Part shown: positions 27,890 to 46,290 of the stretch, in pieces | Position numbering within the stretch: position 1 is the stretch's first letter | How the letters are laid out: the number at the start of each line of letters is the position of its first letter | The notes under the pieces: model-generated | The model's database searches: none | What the model was told of the DNA's origin: nothing | The model's input: the letters and a program-made list of their open reading frames with translations, nothing else | Translations under genes and position numbers: made by a program | DNA from: Protula sp. h YS-2021 | Lineage: Eukaryota; Annelida; Polychaeta; Sabellida; Serpulidae | Direction: 5' to 3' | Assembly: GCA_949752745.1 (NCBI GenBank) | Contig: OX457031.1 | Coordinates: forward strand, 25,806,081 to 25,870,080 | Length of the DNA: 64,000 nucleotides

Positions 27890-27930
<41 letters not shown>
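27793..27930. repeat. (AAT)n microsatellite
   Basis: About 138 bases of AAT/ATA trinucleotides with two AAA interruptions. The poly-Ile minus-strand frame is an artefact. Confidence 0.95.
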
Positions 27931-27932
<2 letters not shown>

Positions 27933-28551
27933 TACAATGCAGATTTATAGCGAGATCTTTGATGTAAATTCATATTCAAAGGAAAGAAGTTGCTGACAAT
28001 TCGAATAAAAAGTGACAGTACTGAGAAATGATTTTAACTGTATAACAGCGACCAAATCCGGTACCCCTATGTTCGTGATTTACCCAATTCTTTATGGCAG
28101 AATTTTTCCATTTCAGGGCAAAAATAAACGGCTAAAATAATTTTATGCATGTCTTGAGTATATGATACAGACGTTCTTTTTGGTGGCATAAATCGCATTT
28201 TGCGCAAAAAACAAAAAAAAAAAAAATCGGCATTTTTTTCTTTTCTTAATATTCCTTATTTCCAACTATGAAATAAACATTTATGACAGCGTATACAGAT
28301 AGCTATTCTTGTTGTGTTTATGTCAAGGCATATTGCCATAGTTCCACTAACCAAGGGGGTGACTGGTTATGAATCTTGTAACAGTACATTACAGTAACCA
28401 CACTGACAGTACATTATTTTTTCAGACATGGTTTTTCAATGAATAGGACATGAAATTTTAATTAGACTACTTGACTTAGAGTTTGAATATATCATAATGT
28501 ACTGCCAGTCGGTCATTTCTTGACCCCATACTAGTACATTATCCCAGCAAA

Positions 28552-29141
28552 CATTAAGACGTCAGGATGACGTCGGGTCGACGTCGTGACCCGACGCTTC
28601 CGACGTCGGACTGACGTGCCGGTTTTGGTTGTATATGAAATGGAACCGACGTCGGGTTTTCAACGTCAGAATGACGTCGGGTTCCGACCTAAATCCGACG
28701 TCGGAATTAAGTCGCTTTTAGGTTGTATATGAAATTGGAACCGACGTCGGATTCCGACCCGAAACTGACTAGAGTTATATAATTAATAGATAATTAATCA
28801 TTCAACTGCTGTTGTGAAATACACACGAAAGCATTTTCCATGTACAGTTTTTACAATCTAGGAAGAAAAATACCGACGCGCCATCAAAATTCTAATATTT
28901 TCATGTAAAAATTACGTTTTTTCCTCTTTTTCAAAATGACTTCCATTTCCGGTGAGCGATAATAATGTTCATCGCTTTTTGGTCGTTTTGCAACGTCGGA
29001 ATGACGTCAGAAAACCGACGTCGCCTCGACGTCGGAATAAAGTCGGGTTTTGGGGTAATAGGTCAGAATATGGTTGTGAAGTCGTCGCGACCAAAATACA
29101 ACATTTTTTCAACCAAAAAAGACGTCGGTTGTTTGCTGGGA
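28552..29141. mobile_element. Inverted-repeat element with CCCAGCAAACA termini
   Basis: TCCCAGCAAACA (28552-28563) and its exact inverted copy TGTTTGCTGGGA (29130-29141) bound about 590 bp. The interior is packed with GACGTCGG/CCGACGTC motifs that can fold back on themselves. No transposase is present. The inner block 'ttccatttccggtgagcg' at about 28940 also occurs at about 7548. No target duplication is obvious. The right end lies 35 bp from the stop of the LRAT-like gene, so the element may sit in that gene's 3' UTR. Confidence 0.8.
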
Positions 29142-29176
29142 GGTATCAGAACTCTTTTACATCATGATGATGGCCA

Positions 29177-29653
29177 TTACACAAGCATCTTCTTGAAGAT
29201 CTCCTTGTATTTTCCCGTACAGCACCATTGTGGGAAATCCCGCGCCACGTCAGTATATGGTGATATCGCCCTACGACCGACCAAACATTGTGCCCGCACT
29301 ACAATATCCTTCGGTTCAAAACAGGGTCCATTATACACAACCTTCTTTAAACTGGACCCGTACTCATTAGGTGACCTCACAAGCTTATCACCAAAACTGG
29401 GATAGTTCAACGTCCTGCCGTTTACTTTGTACAATAAACGAACAATCGTAAATGCTTGCCCATCTGGGGCGACATCAGTCACAATGGCGTGTCGTTGGAA
29501 TGGCGCTTTGTAATAAGTCACATGATCACCAGGCGATAATTGAAGGACATCAGTGACTTTTTTCTGTTTCTTTGGTTCAGTGCTTATAAACTGGTTTGAA
29601 ATGTCGCAGCGATAAATTTCACCTGTTGAGCATGAAAAAGCATTCAGAATGCA

Positions 29654-29684
<31 letters not shown>

Positions 29685-30144
29685 ATGATAAAATCTCTTG
29701 AGAGTAACGGCGTATATGCTACAGTGGTTACTTAATGACATTTTTTTATCTAGCTTGTTTTCAAATTCCTTCATTAAGTATTAAGTATAAACAACTAAAT
29801 GAATATGTTAAAATGCTTTGTGAAAAAACCTTCAAAATTATGTATAACTGAAACACCAGTAATCTAACTAAGAGAGTGACCCATCATTTGGCATCAAAAT
29901 GGCTGAGTGATCCATAACCCCCACCTCAAAATAGCGGCGCAGCCTATCAACCAGCGTCAAAACGGCGGTGTGACGCATCACCTACACGTCAAACTGGTAA
30001 CCCAGTTTGTCGAAATGGCCCAGTGACCCACCATCCAACATTAATCCACCCAGGTACTTTCGTAAAGGAAAACAATGATATTTGTGCTACTTTACCTTGT
30101 ATATGAACCTGGCCTTCAGGAGATACCCGCTTTATCCTGTGCAT
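29177..30144 (-). CDS. LRAT/NlpC-P60-like domain protein, active-site Cys missing (two exons, 164 aa)
   Basis: Minus-strand exons are 30144-30096 (starting 'MHRIKRVSPEG') and 29622-29177; they join as CAA G|GT GAA with matching phase, giving 164 residues. The second exon shows the LRAT fold signature: 'LSPGDHVTYY' (45-54), the catalytic-type His in 'RHAIV' (His61), 'VVRAQCLVGRR' and 'FPQWCCTGK' (146-154). LRAT-family acyltransferases and phospholipases carry N-C-E-H-F, with Cys as nucleophile, just before the W-C-x-T-G block. Here the five positions read V-A-R-D-F, so the nucleophile is Ala143. There is no C-terminal hydrophobic anchor. It is either a catalytically dead paralogue or a decaying gene. 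The start codon is the first in-frame ATG of a short exon, so a different 5' exon is possible. Confidence 0.75.
29653..29686. repeat. (AAAT)n microsatellite in the intron of the LRAT-like gene
   Basis: Eight or so AAAT units in a pure tract. Confidence 0.9.
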
Positions 30145-30416
30145 TATATAAACACAACACCGCTTAAAGCTGCAGTATTAATTTTTAGACCTAATTTTAC
30201 TGTCATGAATTCTGTTATACAGTCGAATAGTTGCATTGGCATATGATATTGTAATTCGAATATCGCCACACTTTTATTGTCATTTGACCATTAAAAAAAC
30301 ACTGATACATTGTAGTTGTGTGTAAGTTGCCATAACAGAACAAACTTCAAATATTTAGTTGCGGGCTTTTTTTTTTTTTTGCATGGGCGGAGAATATTGA
30401 CTGCTTTGTGGCTGAT

Positions 30417-30457
30417 GGGGGTGGGGCGGGGGGAGCGGGGGGTGGGATGGGGTGCGG
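30417..30457 (+). other. G-quadruplex-prone tract
   Basis: At least five runs of three to six G separated by one to three bases ('gggggtggggcggggggagc' and onward), just upstream of the first coding exon of the LRAT-like gene (about 270 bp from its ATG). It could be promoter-proximal, but no promoter elements were identified. Confidence 0.6.
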
Positions 30458-31140
30458 AGCTTATTGAGTGACAAATGAAAGATGGCAAATAATTGCTCCT
30501 TTTCCGGTTTTCCTCTTGGTACCCAAAGTAAACGTTTATATCCTTCCTCAGCTCAACGAAATTTGTCATTTAATCTGAAGATTTTTTGGTTGAAAATATA
30601 ACCTTTTTTTATTAAACGAAGTTGATGCAGAATCTATATAATGGGGCTGACATTGCACCGGTTAGCTGAAATAACTTTTTTTCTTTTTTGGTCATTAGGA
30701 CCAAATTTGACTAATGCCTATTTCCCCACGATTTCGAGTAATGTTGCCTCTTTAGACTTCCGTCCAAATGGGGACAACTAAACTGCTGCATACAAGTTTT
30801 AAAAACAGATGCCTTTTGAAGTACCAATTTTCAGATGACTAACTAATTACTGGAAGCTGCAGCTCGAAGGCACAACAACCTCATGGGCGATCTGGGCTTC
30901 GGTACTGTTGATAAATAACATGATACAGCCCTTGTTGTGACTACGCAGTGACATTTAGTTATCGGGACAGAAATCACTTGGTGCACTCGACATTTTTTCA
31001 AGGACTATTACATGCAGACGGATCACTTACTTTTGTCAATACTTTTCACTTTCACCAATCAAAGGGTAAATTTTTTTTTCTTTTCATAAGCTGTATCAAT
31101 TAACACTGTATCAAAACACTAGTAAACACAGACCACGGGT

Positions 31141-31400
31141 GTGGCCAGAATATGTGGCATCTACGACAGACCCGGAGGCTCGTGTACCTTCCAAGCCAAG
31201 GAAACTTTCACGTCACTTCCAAGAAAAATTCCTTGGAAGGGAATGAGCCTCCAGGCCTGTCTAAAGCACCGCCACCGATTGGAGATGGGAGATGGACCAC
31301 TCTGGAGCACCATGGATCTTGTAAATATGAGCTCCGTTGGTATGTTGACATTTGCGATAGAACCGACACCTGATGCAACGATGTCTGCGGATTAATTTCC
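31141..31400. other. Unidentified GC-richer segment
   Basis: Noticeably less AT-rich than its surroundings, with overlapping open frames on both strands (plus-strand frames to 31373 and 31395, minus-strand frame 31470-31261). I recognise no domain in any of them. It may be a fragment of a repeat or an exon of an unknown gene. Confidence 0.3.
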
Positions 31401-31559
31401 AGCCTTTTCTCAAAAGCGGCAGTTGGTTGGTTCGATTTTTATGCACAACCAAATCCCTACGTTTATCCAATGTCTGGTCGTGACGTTTGCCGAAGGTGTA
31501 TACGACGACGCATGTGTACTGGGCGAGTTTATCTGAGATTCGCTAATCCTTTGTGATGG

Positions 31560-31990
31560 GCTAGTAATGTTGGGGTTGGGAGTGGAGGTGGGGGGTGATG
31601 GGGGGGGGGGGAGTTGTGATGGAATATTTGTATTTTGATTTCAGTTGATGACCCTTCTGTTCTTGCCAAGTTTGACCGATTTCTTTATCAATTCAGTATT
31701 ACTGAGGGAGGGGTGGAGGCATCCTGGTGGGTGGGTGGGGGGTGCACTTGGTATTTAATGTGTTACCATGCGTGTCTCCACCCCTCGCTCCCCCCCCCCC
31801 CCAAAAAAAAAAAGAAAACGCGGACAAAGAGGGGTAATTTTGAGCGGGGTCCGCACGTGCCAGTTAAGTTGAAAAGTAAGATAATTTTCAGTAAGTGCTC
31901 TGCATTTCCCACTAAAAGGAGGTACTTTCGGAATTTTGCTGTGTGTTTGGTTAAAAAGGAGTTAGCATTTAAAAAATTAGCACTTCGCGT
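31560..31990 (+). repeat. Dispersed G-rich repeat, longer copy
   Basis: G-rich stretch (31561-31615), a C-run/A-run junction near 31790-31815, then the block shared with 17445-17640. Simple-sequence-rich and non-coding. Confidence 0.5.
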
Positions 31991-32674
31991 TTAGAGACCG
32001 TTTAAAAAGCCATGGACACGCATGACAACCGTTTTTATCGGTCAACACATCCATCCCGTAGCCTTGTCCTCGAGCTCGTTGTTCTTAACGCCAAGAACAT
32101 TTAAGAACAACAAGTTCAATTCGAAGATAAACACTTCAGTTGCGTATATGTTTCTGTGTATTTGCTTCATATTTGTTTTTCTCATGCCGGATGTTGATTA
32201 TATTATTGTAACCTGAATTGTGCATGGGATTATTTATGAAAATAAAATCACAGATGTTTTTAAACAGCAGGCGAAAATTTTATATATAGGTAAAAAATAT
32301 GCTTATTTTAGAACTTTTTGTTCAGATTCTGTAGAAAAAACATAAAACTTTTAACGTTTGCCAAAAAAAAAAAAAACAAAAAAAAAACAAAAAAAACAAC
32401 AACAACAACAAAAACAATATACTTTGAGATATATTGGAGCAATTATTTATTTATATTTTTATCTAATTTTTATATGGGTTGTTTTATTATTGAATACATA
32501 GCAGGATATAAGTATAACTGAAAGCGGCTACCACGTAGTGCACCAAATGTGCGGAAACTAAATAGAGAAATTCACACAAGGTAAGAAAGACACTTTTTAA
32601 GAACACGAAATTTTAAATACATAAATAAAGTTTTCTTTAGTGGAAACAGTCCAGTATGTAAAGTGGCGTCACCC

Positions 32675-33355
32675 TTCCCAGTAAAACTTCCAGTGCCACC
32701 CAACGGTGATTAGAAGTTGCGACGTCGAACTTACCAAAGAACCGCATTAAATCTGGTTGTTATTTGATCATGAGTGGTTGCGACTGTAGATCTGTATTCA
32801 TAGATCAATCATCTTACCACCGTCTTTGAAACTGCGATGACTAGAGCTTGGTTTTTAGTTGCAATCACAAGTTTCTCCGACATCTTATCAGCGTCTTTGG
32901 TGAAACGTTGAAAAGACTTCAGAAAATACGACGTTGTCTTAATGTCGGATTCACAACCAAAGACCACAGCCTCATGCTATTACTCACCAGAATCAGTGGA
33001 CATGATAGGTCACTTTGTAAATAGACCATACTGGGACTTAGAATATGAGAATTCATGCATATTGACTTCATACTATCCTGCGTTAGCGGATGAAGGAGGG
33101 TGGAGGGAAACATGCCGTCTGGCGCTGCTAGATGTCGACTGTAGATTAGTATATTACCGACGTCTATACAACGTCACTTTCCTGACGTCTTTACAATGTC
33201 GGATAATAGAAGTTGTTTCATCTGCCAATTGCAACCTTTCTGAAACGTTGACTAGAACGTGGGATAGTCGAGGATGTATCAGTTGTCGGCAAGGTAGACT
33301 TTATTATTGACGTTAATAAACAACTAATAACTCGACGTTGGTGGGACACTGGAAA
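32675..33355. mobile_element. Probable inverted-repeat element (MITE-like)
   Basis: 'aacttccagtgccacccaacg' near 32685-32705 pairs imperfectly with the inverted copy 'cgttggtgggacactggaaa' at 33336-33355. The interior has many cgacgt/acgtcg motifs like the element at 28552-29141. The open frame at 32942-33310 shows no domain and is taken as chance. Confidence 0.5.
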
Positions 33356-33599
33356 CTTTCTCCGACTTCAACTGAACAAGTTGTGCATGAAAGTGTTTAT
33401 ATATATATATATATCCGCGTGCATTTTCTTTGTGTGTGATCTTTATGTATAGCATCAGAATGATACCATTTCTGTTACAAAGCAATTTCACACCACCTCA
33501 TATAGTAATCACAGATTCAGATAACAGTTGAAAATTAATTGCTGACAAAATAAATACTGCTCAATAAATAGTTCAGTTTCAGCACAATTTTGTTGTGTA

Positions 33600-33710
<111 letters not shown>

Positions 33711-33896
33711 CTATAACTATATATATGTATAAACTGTATAAAATGTATAAACTTCTGATTTTTTTGAAAAGAATTCATTTGATTTTCACATCACATTGGT
33801 AAAACTAAAAAAGGTTTAGAAATCATACATTGCATTATTCAAACTATTTATGGGGTAAATGAAAAATGGCATTTGTTAACTATAGCAGAAGAGACA

Positions 33897-40364
<6,468 letters not shown>

Positions 40365-40569
40365 TTATAGGATGGAACTGAACAACATTGCATACCACAG
40401 TTTTATTACGACATTTACTTGTAAAACAAACTGCCAATCAGTTATAGCACCGTGCTGTAAAATAACCCATATACAATTATGACATGGGATATGCGCTGTA
40501 GTTTTGGAGTAACTCCAGAACTCCAAATACGTATTAAAAATACTACAGCAAACTGGTATTGTTTTATGA

Positions 40570-40575
40570 AATAAA
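40570..40575 (+). promoter_or_regulatory. Possible polyadenylation signal of the phosphatase gene
   Basis: AATAAA about 205 bases after the stop codon, on the coding strand. Confidence 0.45.
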
Positions 40576-42177
40576 GCAACGGAAAGCGAGGCTTACTTTC
40601 ATTTGAATATAAAATTTGAAAAAGAAAAAAAAACCTCCTTACAAGAGGTACATATGTAAATAAACTGTTTTTCATTTAGTTAGCATTAAAGTTTAGTAAA
40701 CGTGAGAGTGTTTAGTAGTAACAGAATGCCAATTGGGGTACGTTATGATTATTACACCCAGACCTTAAAATTGAAAAAAAATATACAACGGACTATATGA
40801 AAAGTGGACTTGTTAAATGCCTTATTGGAACTTTTTTTATTAAGCATTGCTACCTCTTGAACCGGATAAATATCGAAACAATAAACAATTTTAACTTCAT
40901 TTTAAATTCTTCGATGTGAGATCAATATGCAGTCGCTCCTTCAGCTCCCTACTAACTGCTTTCATAATGTAAGTGCCAGTCACCTTTCTTTGACTGAAGG
41001 CCTTTGTACAACAAAATTCGTTACTTCCCTACGACAACTCGCACTCATCGACACCATCTTAATGTCTACATCGACTCATGTAAACTGAGTAGGATTTTGG
41101 GCAAGCAAAATCTCATCTTTTCACGGTTGTCTCAATCTGTTTTGGTGATTAGATAACGTAACACTTATTTATCATTTCTTTTCTTGTGGATGCATCTATA
41201 TGAGGTAAAAATTGCTTTACCTGTGATAAGAGGCTTTTACTGTTTGTTTAATATGAGGCCAGCTGAATGCTACCTTGAAAATAAAGAAAGGCCAAGTGCA
41301 CTAACTTCTTATGCAGCTCTTGAGATTCCAAAAATAAGGCCAACACTTCAATTGGCTTTTGAAATAACATAAGCCACTTGTCCTTTTCGATTATTAAATT
41401 GAAATTTCGAAAATGGCTCAAAATTTCTCTCTTACCAGTATAATCTGATGTTGCACAAGATTCCATATATATATACCAAATTTTGCTAAAATAGATGGTT
41501 AATCTAGGAAAAATGACCAACCACCGAAAATGTAAAAACTAACAATAAATGCATAAAAAGAAGAAAATCTATAATGTCATGTGAGGAATTCTACTCAATA
41601 TTGAATTCAAATCTACCACCCATGAGCCTTTTGGCCACTCCTTTAAAATTATAAAAACTTGTGCTTCATGTGAATTCTTAAGAGATGAACTTTTAAAAAT
41701 ATTAAGCTTTTATTGTGGAAGATAGTATATTAGTTTCCATTGTAATATAGAAAAACAAAAATGTGATACAACAGTTAAAGCCTCTAAAATATCATATGTT
41801 CATTTGCAAGTAAATTCTTACGCAGACTTTCAGAAGCTAGCCAGTCCATAACAGTTACAGCGAACAGAACTCTTTTGCACGTATATTCCACTTACAATCT
41901 TCTTAAAATCTGTATAATATTATAAACATATTTTGGAGCTCTGAACGTAAGTTAATTAAATAAGACGAGCAAAGTAAAAGGGCTTAAAATCTGATATATG
42001 ATAGTCACTGCAGGAGTATTTGAAAAGAATTGATAGAGATATTCCTACGTATATTTCACACAACTTGAGGTGAAGCAATTAAGCTTATATTATTTGAGTA
42101 TAAAATTCTCAATCAACATCTTGTAGAAACGTTATTACCATAGTTGCGCAAAGGTGTCAATTATGTCTTCGGCAAAT

Positions 42178-42334
<157 letters not shown>

Positions 42335-42338
42335 TTTT

Positions 42339-42838
42339 ATTTAGGCATTATCGAGACCGAATGTCCTTTAAAATAGGCATTTTCGGGACCACGAAATTAT
42401 CGGGTTCAAAAGCCGGGCTCTATAATTTTGACTTCGGTGCCACATGTAATATATTTGTTGTAAACATAAAGTTTTCCTTTTGTTGTACAGAATTAATATC
42501 GTAATATTATTTGCACTCCAATATTTTGCGAGCGTTTTGTTATTTTGACAGATTTTTAGTTTTATTATTTTGCTCTTGTATATATTATATATTGCATAAA
42601 ATAGACCGCCGTAAAATTTCGACTTACAACTAATATTATATATCCAAAGATTATTTAATTTTATTTTATGCGTGATTTTATATCTTAGATTTTATATCTT
42701 AGATATTGACTTTCGATCAAATTTGCCCAAAATTCAAATATATTCAGAAAGAAATAAAACAATATGCAAATATATGTGGTTCCGCTAATGCCATATATGT
42801 AAAATATGTAGGCTTAGTCCTGATAATGTCTATATTAT

Positions 42839-42883
<45 letters not shown>

Positions 42884-42902
42884 TGGTCCCGATAATGCCT
42901 AA
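42339..42902. repeat. TA-flanked inverted repeat of a 'taggcattatcgggacc' unit
   Basis: 'tttaggcattatcgagacc' at about 42339-42359 and a second direct copy ('aataggcattttcgggacca', about 42373-42392) are matched by an inverted copy 'ggtcccgataatgcctaaa' at 42884-42902. A weaker inverted copy lies at 42811-42830. Each is next to a long TA tract. Confidence 0.65.
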
Positions 42903-42907
42903 AGCAG

Positions 42908-42990
<83 letters not shown>
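42842..42990. repeat. Two (TA)n tracts split by an inverted-repeat unit
   Basis: TA tracts at 42842-42880 and 42911-42990 with a 30-bp spacer. Confidence 0.95.
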
Positions 42991-42994
<4 letters not shown>

Positions 42995-43599
42995 CTCTAT
43001 ATACAGCAAAGCAATTTGCCGGCGTTAGTGACTGTAATGAGTGTTATGTATTGCACACGTTGACAAATCTACCACCATCCAATGTGATAAGAAAAAGGAT
43101 GGTATATTTAAGTACCAAAATAGCATTTACAGCAGGAAGTGAATAGTGCAGGTGAACTTGGGTTACTGATTAAATATAACTCACACCAATTATTCAGACT
43201 GTCAATATGTAGAGCAATAAAGTATCATGCCACATTACGATAAGAGACGAAACCAACATTAATATGTCAGGAAGATAGGCTGATGACTATTGAACTAACA
43301 AAATAGAAACATTATAAAATCAGCATTGCGTCATTCGACGTTGGTTTTGTTATTTGGCATTTTAGAATAAATTACACTCGAGTTTATCTTTATTAAGGAA
43401 GAGAATTTGAAGAGTTGAATGTAAGCAGTATCATTAGTCTGCCAAACAATCCACTTGTTATCTTTTAACCTGTTTTTATGATTTACACCTGCGAAACCAC
43501 TTGTTCATTTCTTTATCTTGAAACTCACACAAGAGGAATGAACTGCAAAGGACAAGAGCAATAAGTGTACTTACAACACTATTGCTCTCACCCACGGGC

Positions 43600-43627
43600 A
43601 CACACACAGAGACAGAGAGAGATAGAG

Positions 43628-43722
<95 letters not shown>

Positions 43723-43756
43723 CATGAATAGAAGATAGAGAGAGAGAGAGAGACAG
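43600..43756. repeat. (CA)n/(GA)n microsatellite
   Basis: A short CA head and then more than 100 bases of GA with a 'caggcatgaatagaag' interruption. Confidence 0.95.
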
Positions 43757-46180
43757 GAAAAGATAAAGATACCTAAAATTGCTCCTACAACACGTCCATT
43801 GCTTGCTTTAACTGTGCCATTGATGTGGTGACACTGTTTGGCGGACGGAGAAAGTTAACTACAGAGCTAAAAACTTTTTTCTTTCTGTACATTATTTGTT
43901 TTTAATTTTTATAGAACTGTTCACTTAACTGCTCTGAAATCATGAATACTGCTTTGACATTGTATTTCACTGCATTGATCAGCAAAGTTTTCTTTAAAAT
44001 ACATATATCTTTTTCAGGCATAAAATTCACGTTATGGAAATATTTGAAGCCACGATATTTTAACTCAGGGGAAACTCGGGTTAACAAATACGCTAAATTA
44101 CATGATGGTGTTAATGTTATATAGTAATATTCAATTGCTACTCAATAAAATACCATCATCTAGTGTTAGGAAGTACAAACGATAGCCTCTAAGTATCTAA
44201 AAAAAGTAAAGATAATGTATTCAGTATTACGTTTATTCATTTTTTTGTTTTAAGTTTTATTACCAATATATATTCAGTAATGATCAGTTATAAAATACAC
44301 AAATGTATAGAACTTTGCGCATTGCTTGCATTTACATTAAATCAAAACTTCAGATTAATGTGAATGAGAATTCCGTGGAATATCAAACTGAGTTAAATTG
44401 GGGCTCTTTGTCTTTAAGACGATAGGGAAGTTCGACTAAAGCTTGCAAAGAATACGGAAATCACCCCTCCTCCCAACAAACTGCTTAATTAAGAAACACA
44501 GCTTCTATAGATTTATTTTAACTAATATTACAGGAAAATTAAAGTAAGTTAAAAGATCACTTAAGTGTGACCCTTCGATTTCTTTTGTCTAAATAAATGT
44601 TTGAGTGAATCTACGCAAGCATTTAGAACCAAGCCAAACAGAGGGAAAGGGAGAGTTAAAGATATGTGAGAATATGTGACAGGGTCATAACGAGACTCCT
44701 TATAAAGGTTAGACAAACTAAACAACCAGTCACAAGCCTATATATTTTCGACAATTCTACCCTTAAAACTGATATTAAAGCAGCTTATCGTCAGTCCTCG
44801 CAATACCGCTTTTATTATTTCTGCCTTGCTACAAATTGCCCACATTAATTGTCTTACCTCTATCAACACAAAGTCCAAACAAACACTGGCTGCTTAAGCA
44901 AGTGCACACTGTTAAGTGCTCGCTAGCTAAGGCTACTCATGCTTTGTTATCACTGGTGTGCGGTGTTATTTATTTATTATTTGCGATAAGCCACAACATT
45001 TCAGGTATCTTTAGCCTCAAAATTTCACACATCAGCTGAATGGACTTTCCAAGTGTAATCATAGAAAGTGACTAAGGTATAATTGATTGTGATACTATTA
45101 CAGTAACTAATGATTAATATATTTTGTTCATTAATGAGAATTATTTCACACATCAAATGCAAATATGTTATATTTTTTGCTCTTCCTGGTTATGCTAAAA
45201 TTTCCAAACCTCAGCTTACTCAGCATGCGCTGTTTATAAGCAGACCGTTTCTGTTGATTATGCCACATGACTAACCGACAGCAACAGATGCACTGCACAT
45301 AGGAAGCTCAAAGTGTTGGCTTGGTTCAATAGGTTTGAGGTACATGATCTAATTGTTTTCATTATTATTTTGCATTTAGCATAACAAATATTAAAGTTAT
45401 TCGATGTTTTTCAAATAACACTAGTGAATCTATCATTTTTACAGACAGGCGAATCGATTTTGTTTATATTGTTAAACCCAAGGCACTGATTCTTTAAGCG
45501 ACGACACAAACATGATGTTTATATGCACTTTCTTAAAACTTCAGTTTAGCTATATGATTTCATTACAAAAGGTAGGTCTCAAAGACAGCTTTGTAAGTCA
45601 ACCGTAGAATTTGTAGTCATCTTAAAATAGCAGGTTTTATGTTGGAATAGAAAGTTTAATTTACATAATCAATATGAGGTAGGTAATCGAACAAAGCGCC
45701 GATTTAGAAAACCTATTCATCGATCTGTATTATTTTGCTTAGAAATAGGTAAATTAAATCAAAAAAAGATGGATGGTAGTTTTAGGTTGACTGGCAGCAC
45801 AGGGAGAGCGTCTTAACTGAAATCTAAACAGCTTTAAAGCACCAACATATATAATATCATAGTCGTATTTTTAATAGCTGAATTTGTCTACAAGAAATGA
45901 TCGGGTTTGGAACAAGAAAAGGCATCTCAAAGAATCTAAAAAGACAAAAAAGTTATTCACTTAATGAATTTGTTAATTATAATTCATTCTTTGGTATGTT
46001 TCCACATGAGCATTTATCTAACGTACAGTAAAAGGATATCTTTTTGAACCACTCTAATATCTAATATTGGCTAAACATATTCTTTGGTTGTGATCTGTCA
46101 TAACCAAATAACAATAAGATCTAATATTGTGATTTGGTCTGACCACGTCGAAACCGCAAATCGGCGTTTGCTCAAATAAC

Positions 46181-46243
46181 AATAATAATAAAAAAATAAT
46201 AATAAAATAATAATGATGATAATAATAATAATAATAATAATAG
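46181..46243. repeat. (AAT)n microsatellite upstream of the doublecortin gene
   Basis: Imperfect AAT units ending about 50 bases before the start codon at 46291. Confidence 0.9.
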
Positions 46244-46290
46244 TAATTCTAATTTCTTCCTCCTGATGGTTAATACAGAGTAAGCACATA

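Noticed and set aside
28965..29405. 146-codon plus-strand frame
   Set aside because: It is antisense to the LRAT-like exon and runs into the GACGTC element; the minus-strand reading has the domain.
32942..33310. 122-codon plus-strand open frame
   Set aside because: It lies wholly inside an inverted-repeat element and has no domain.
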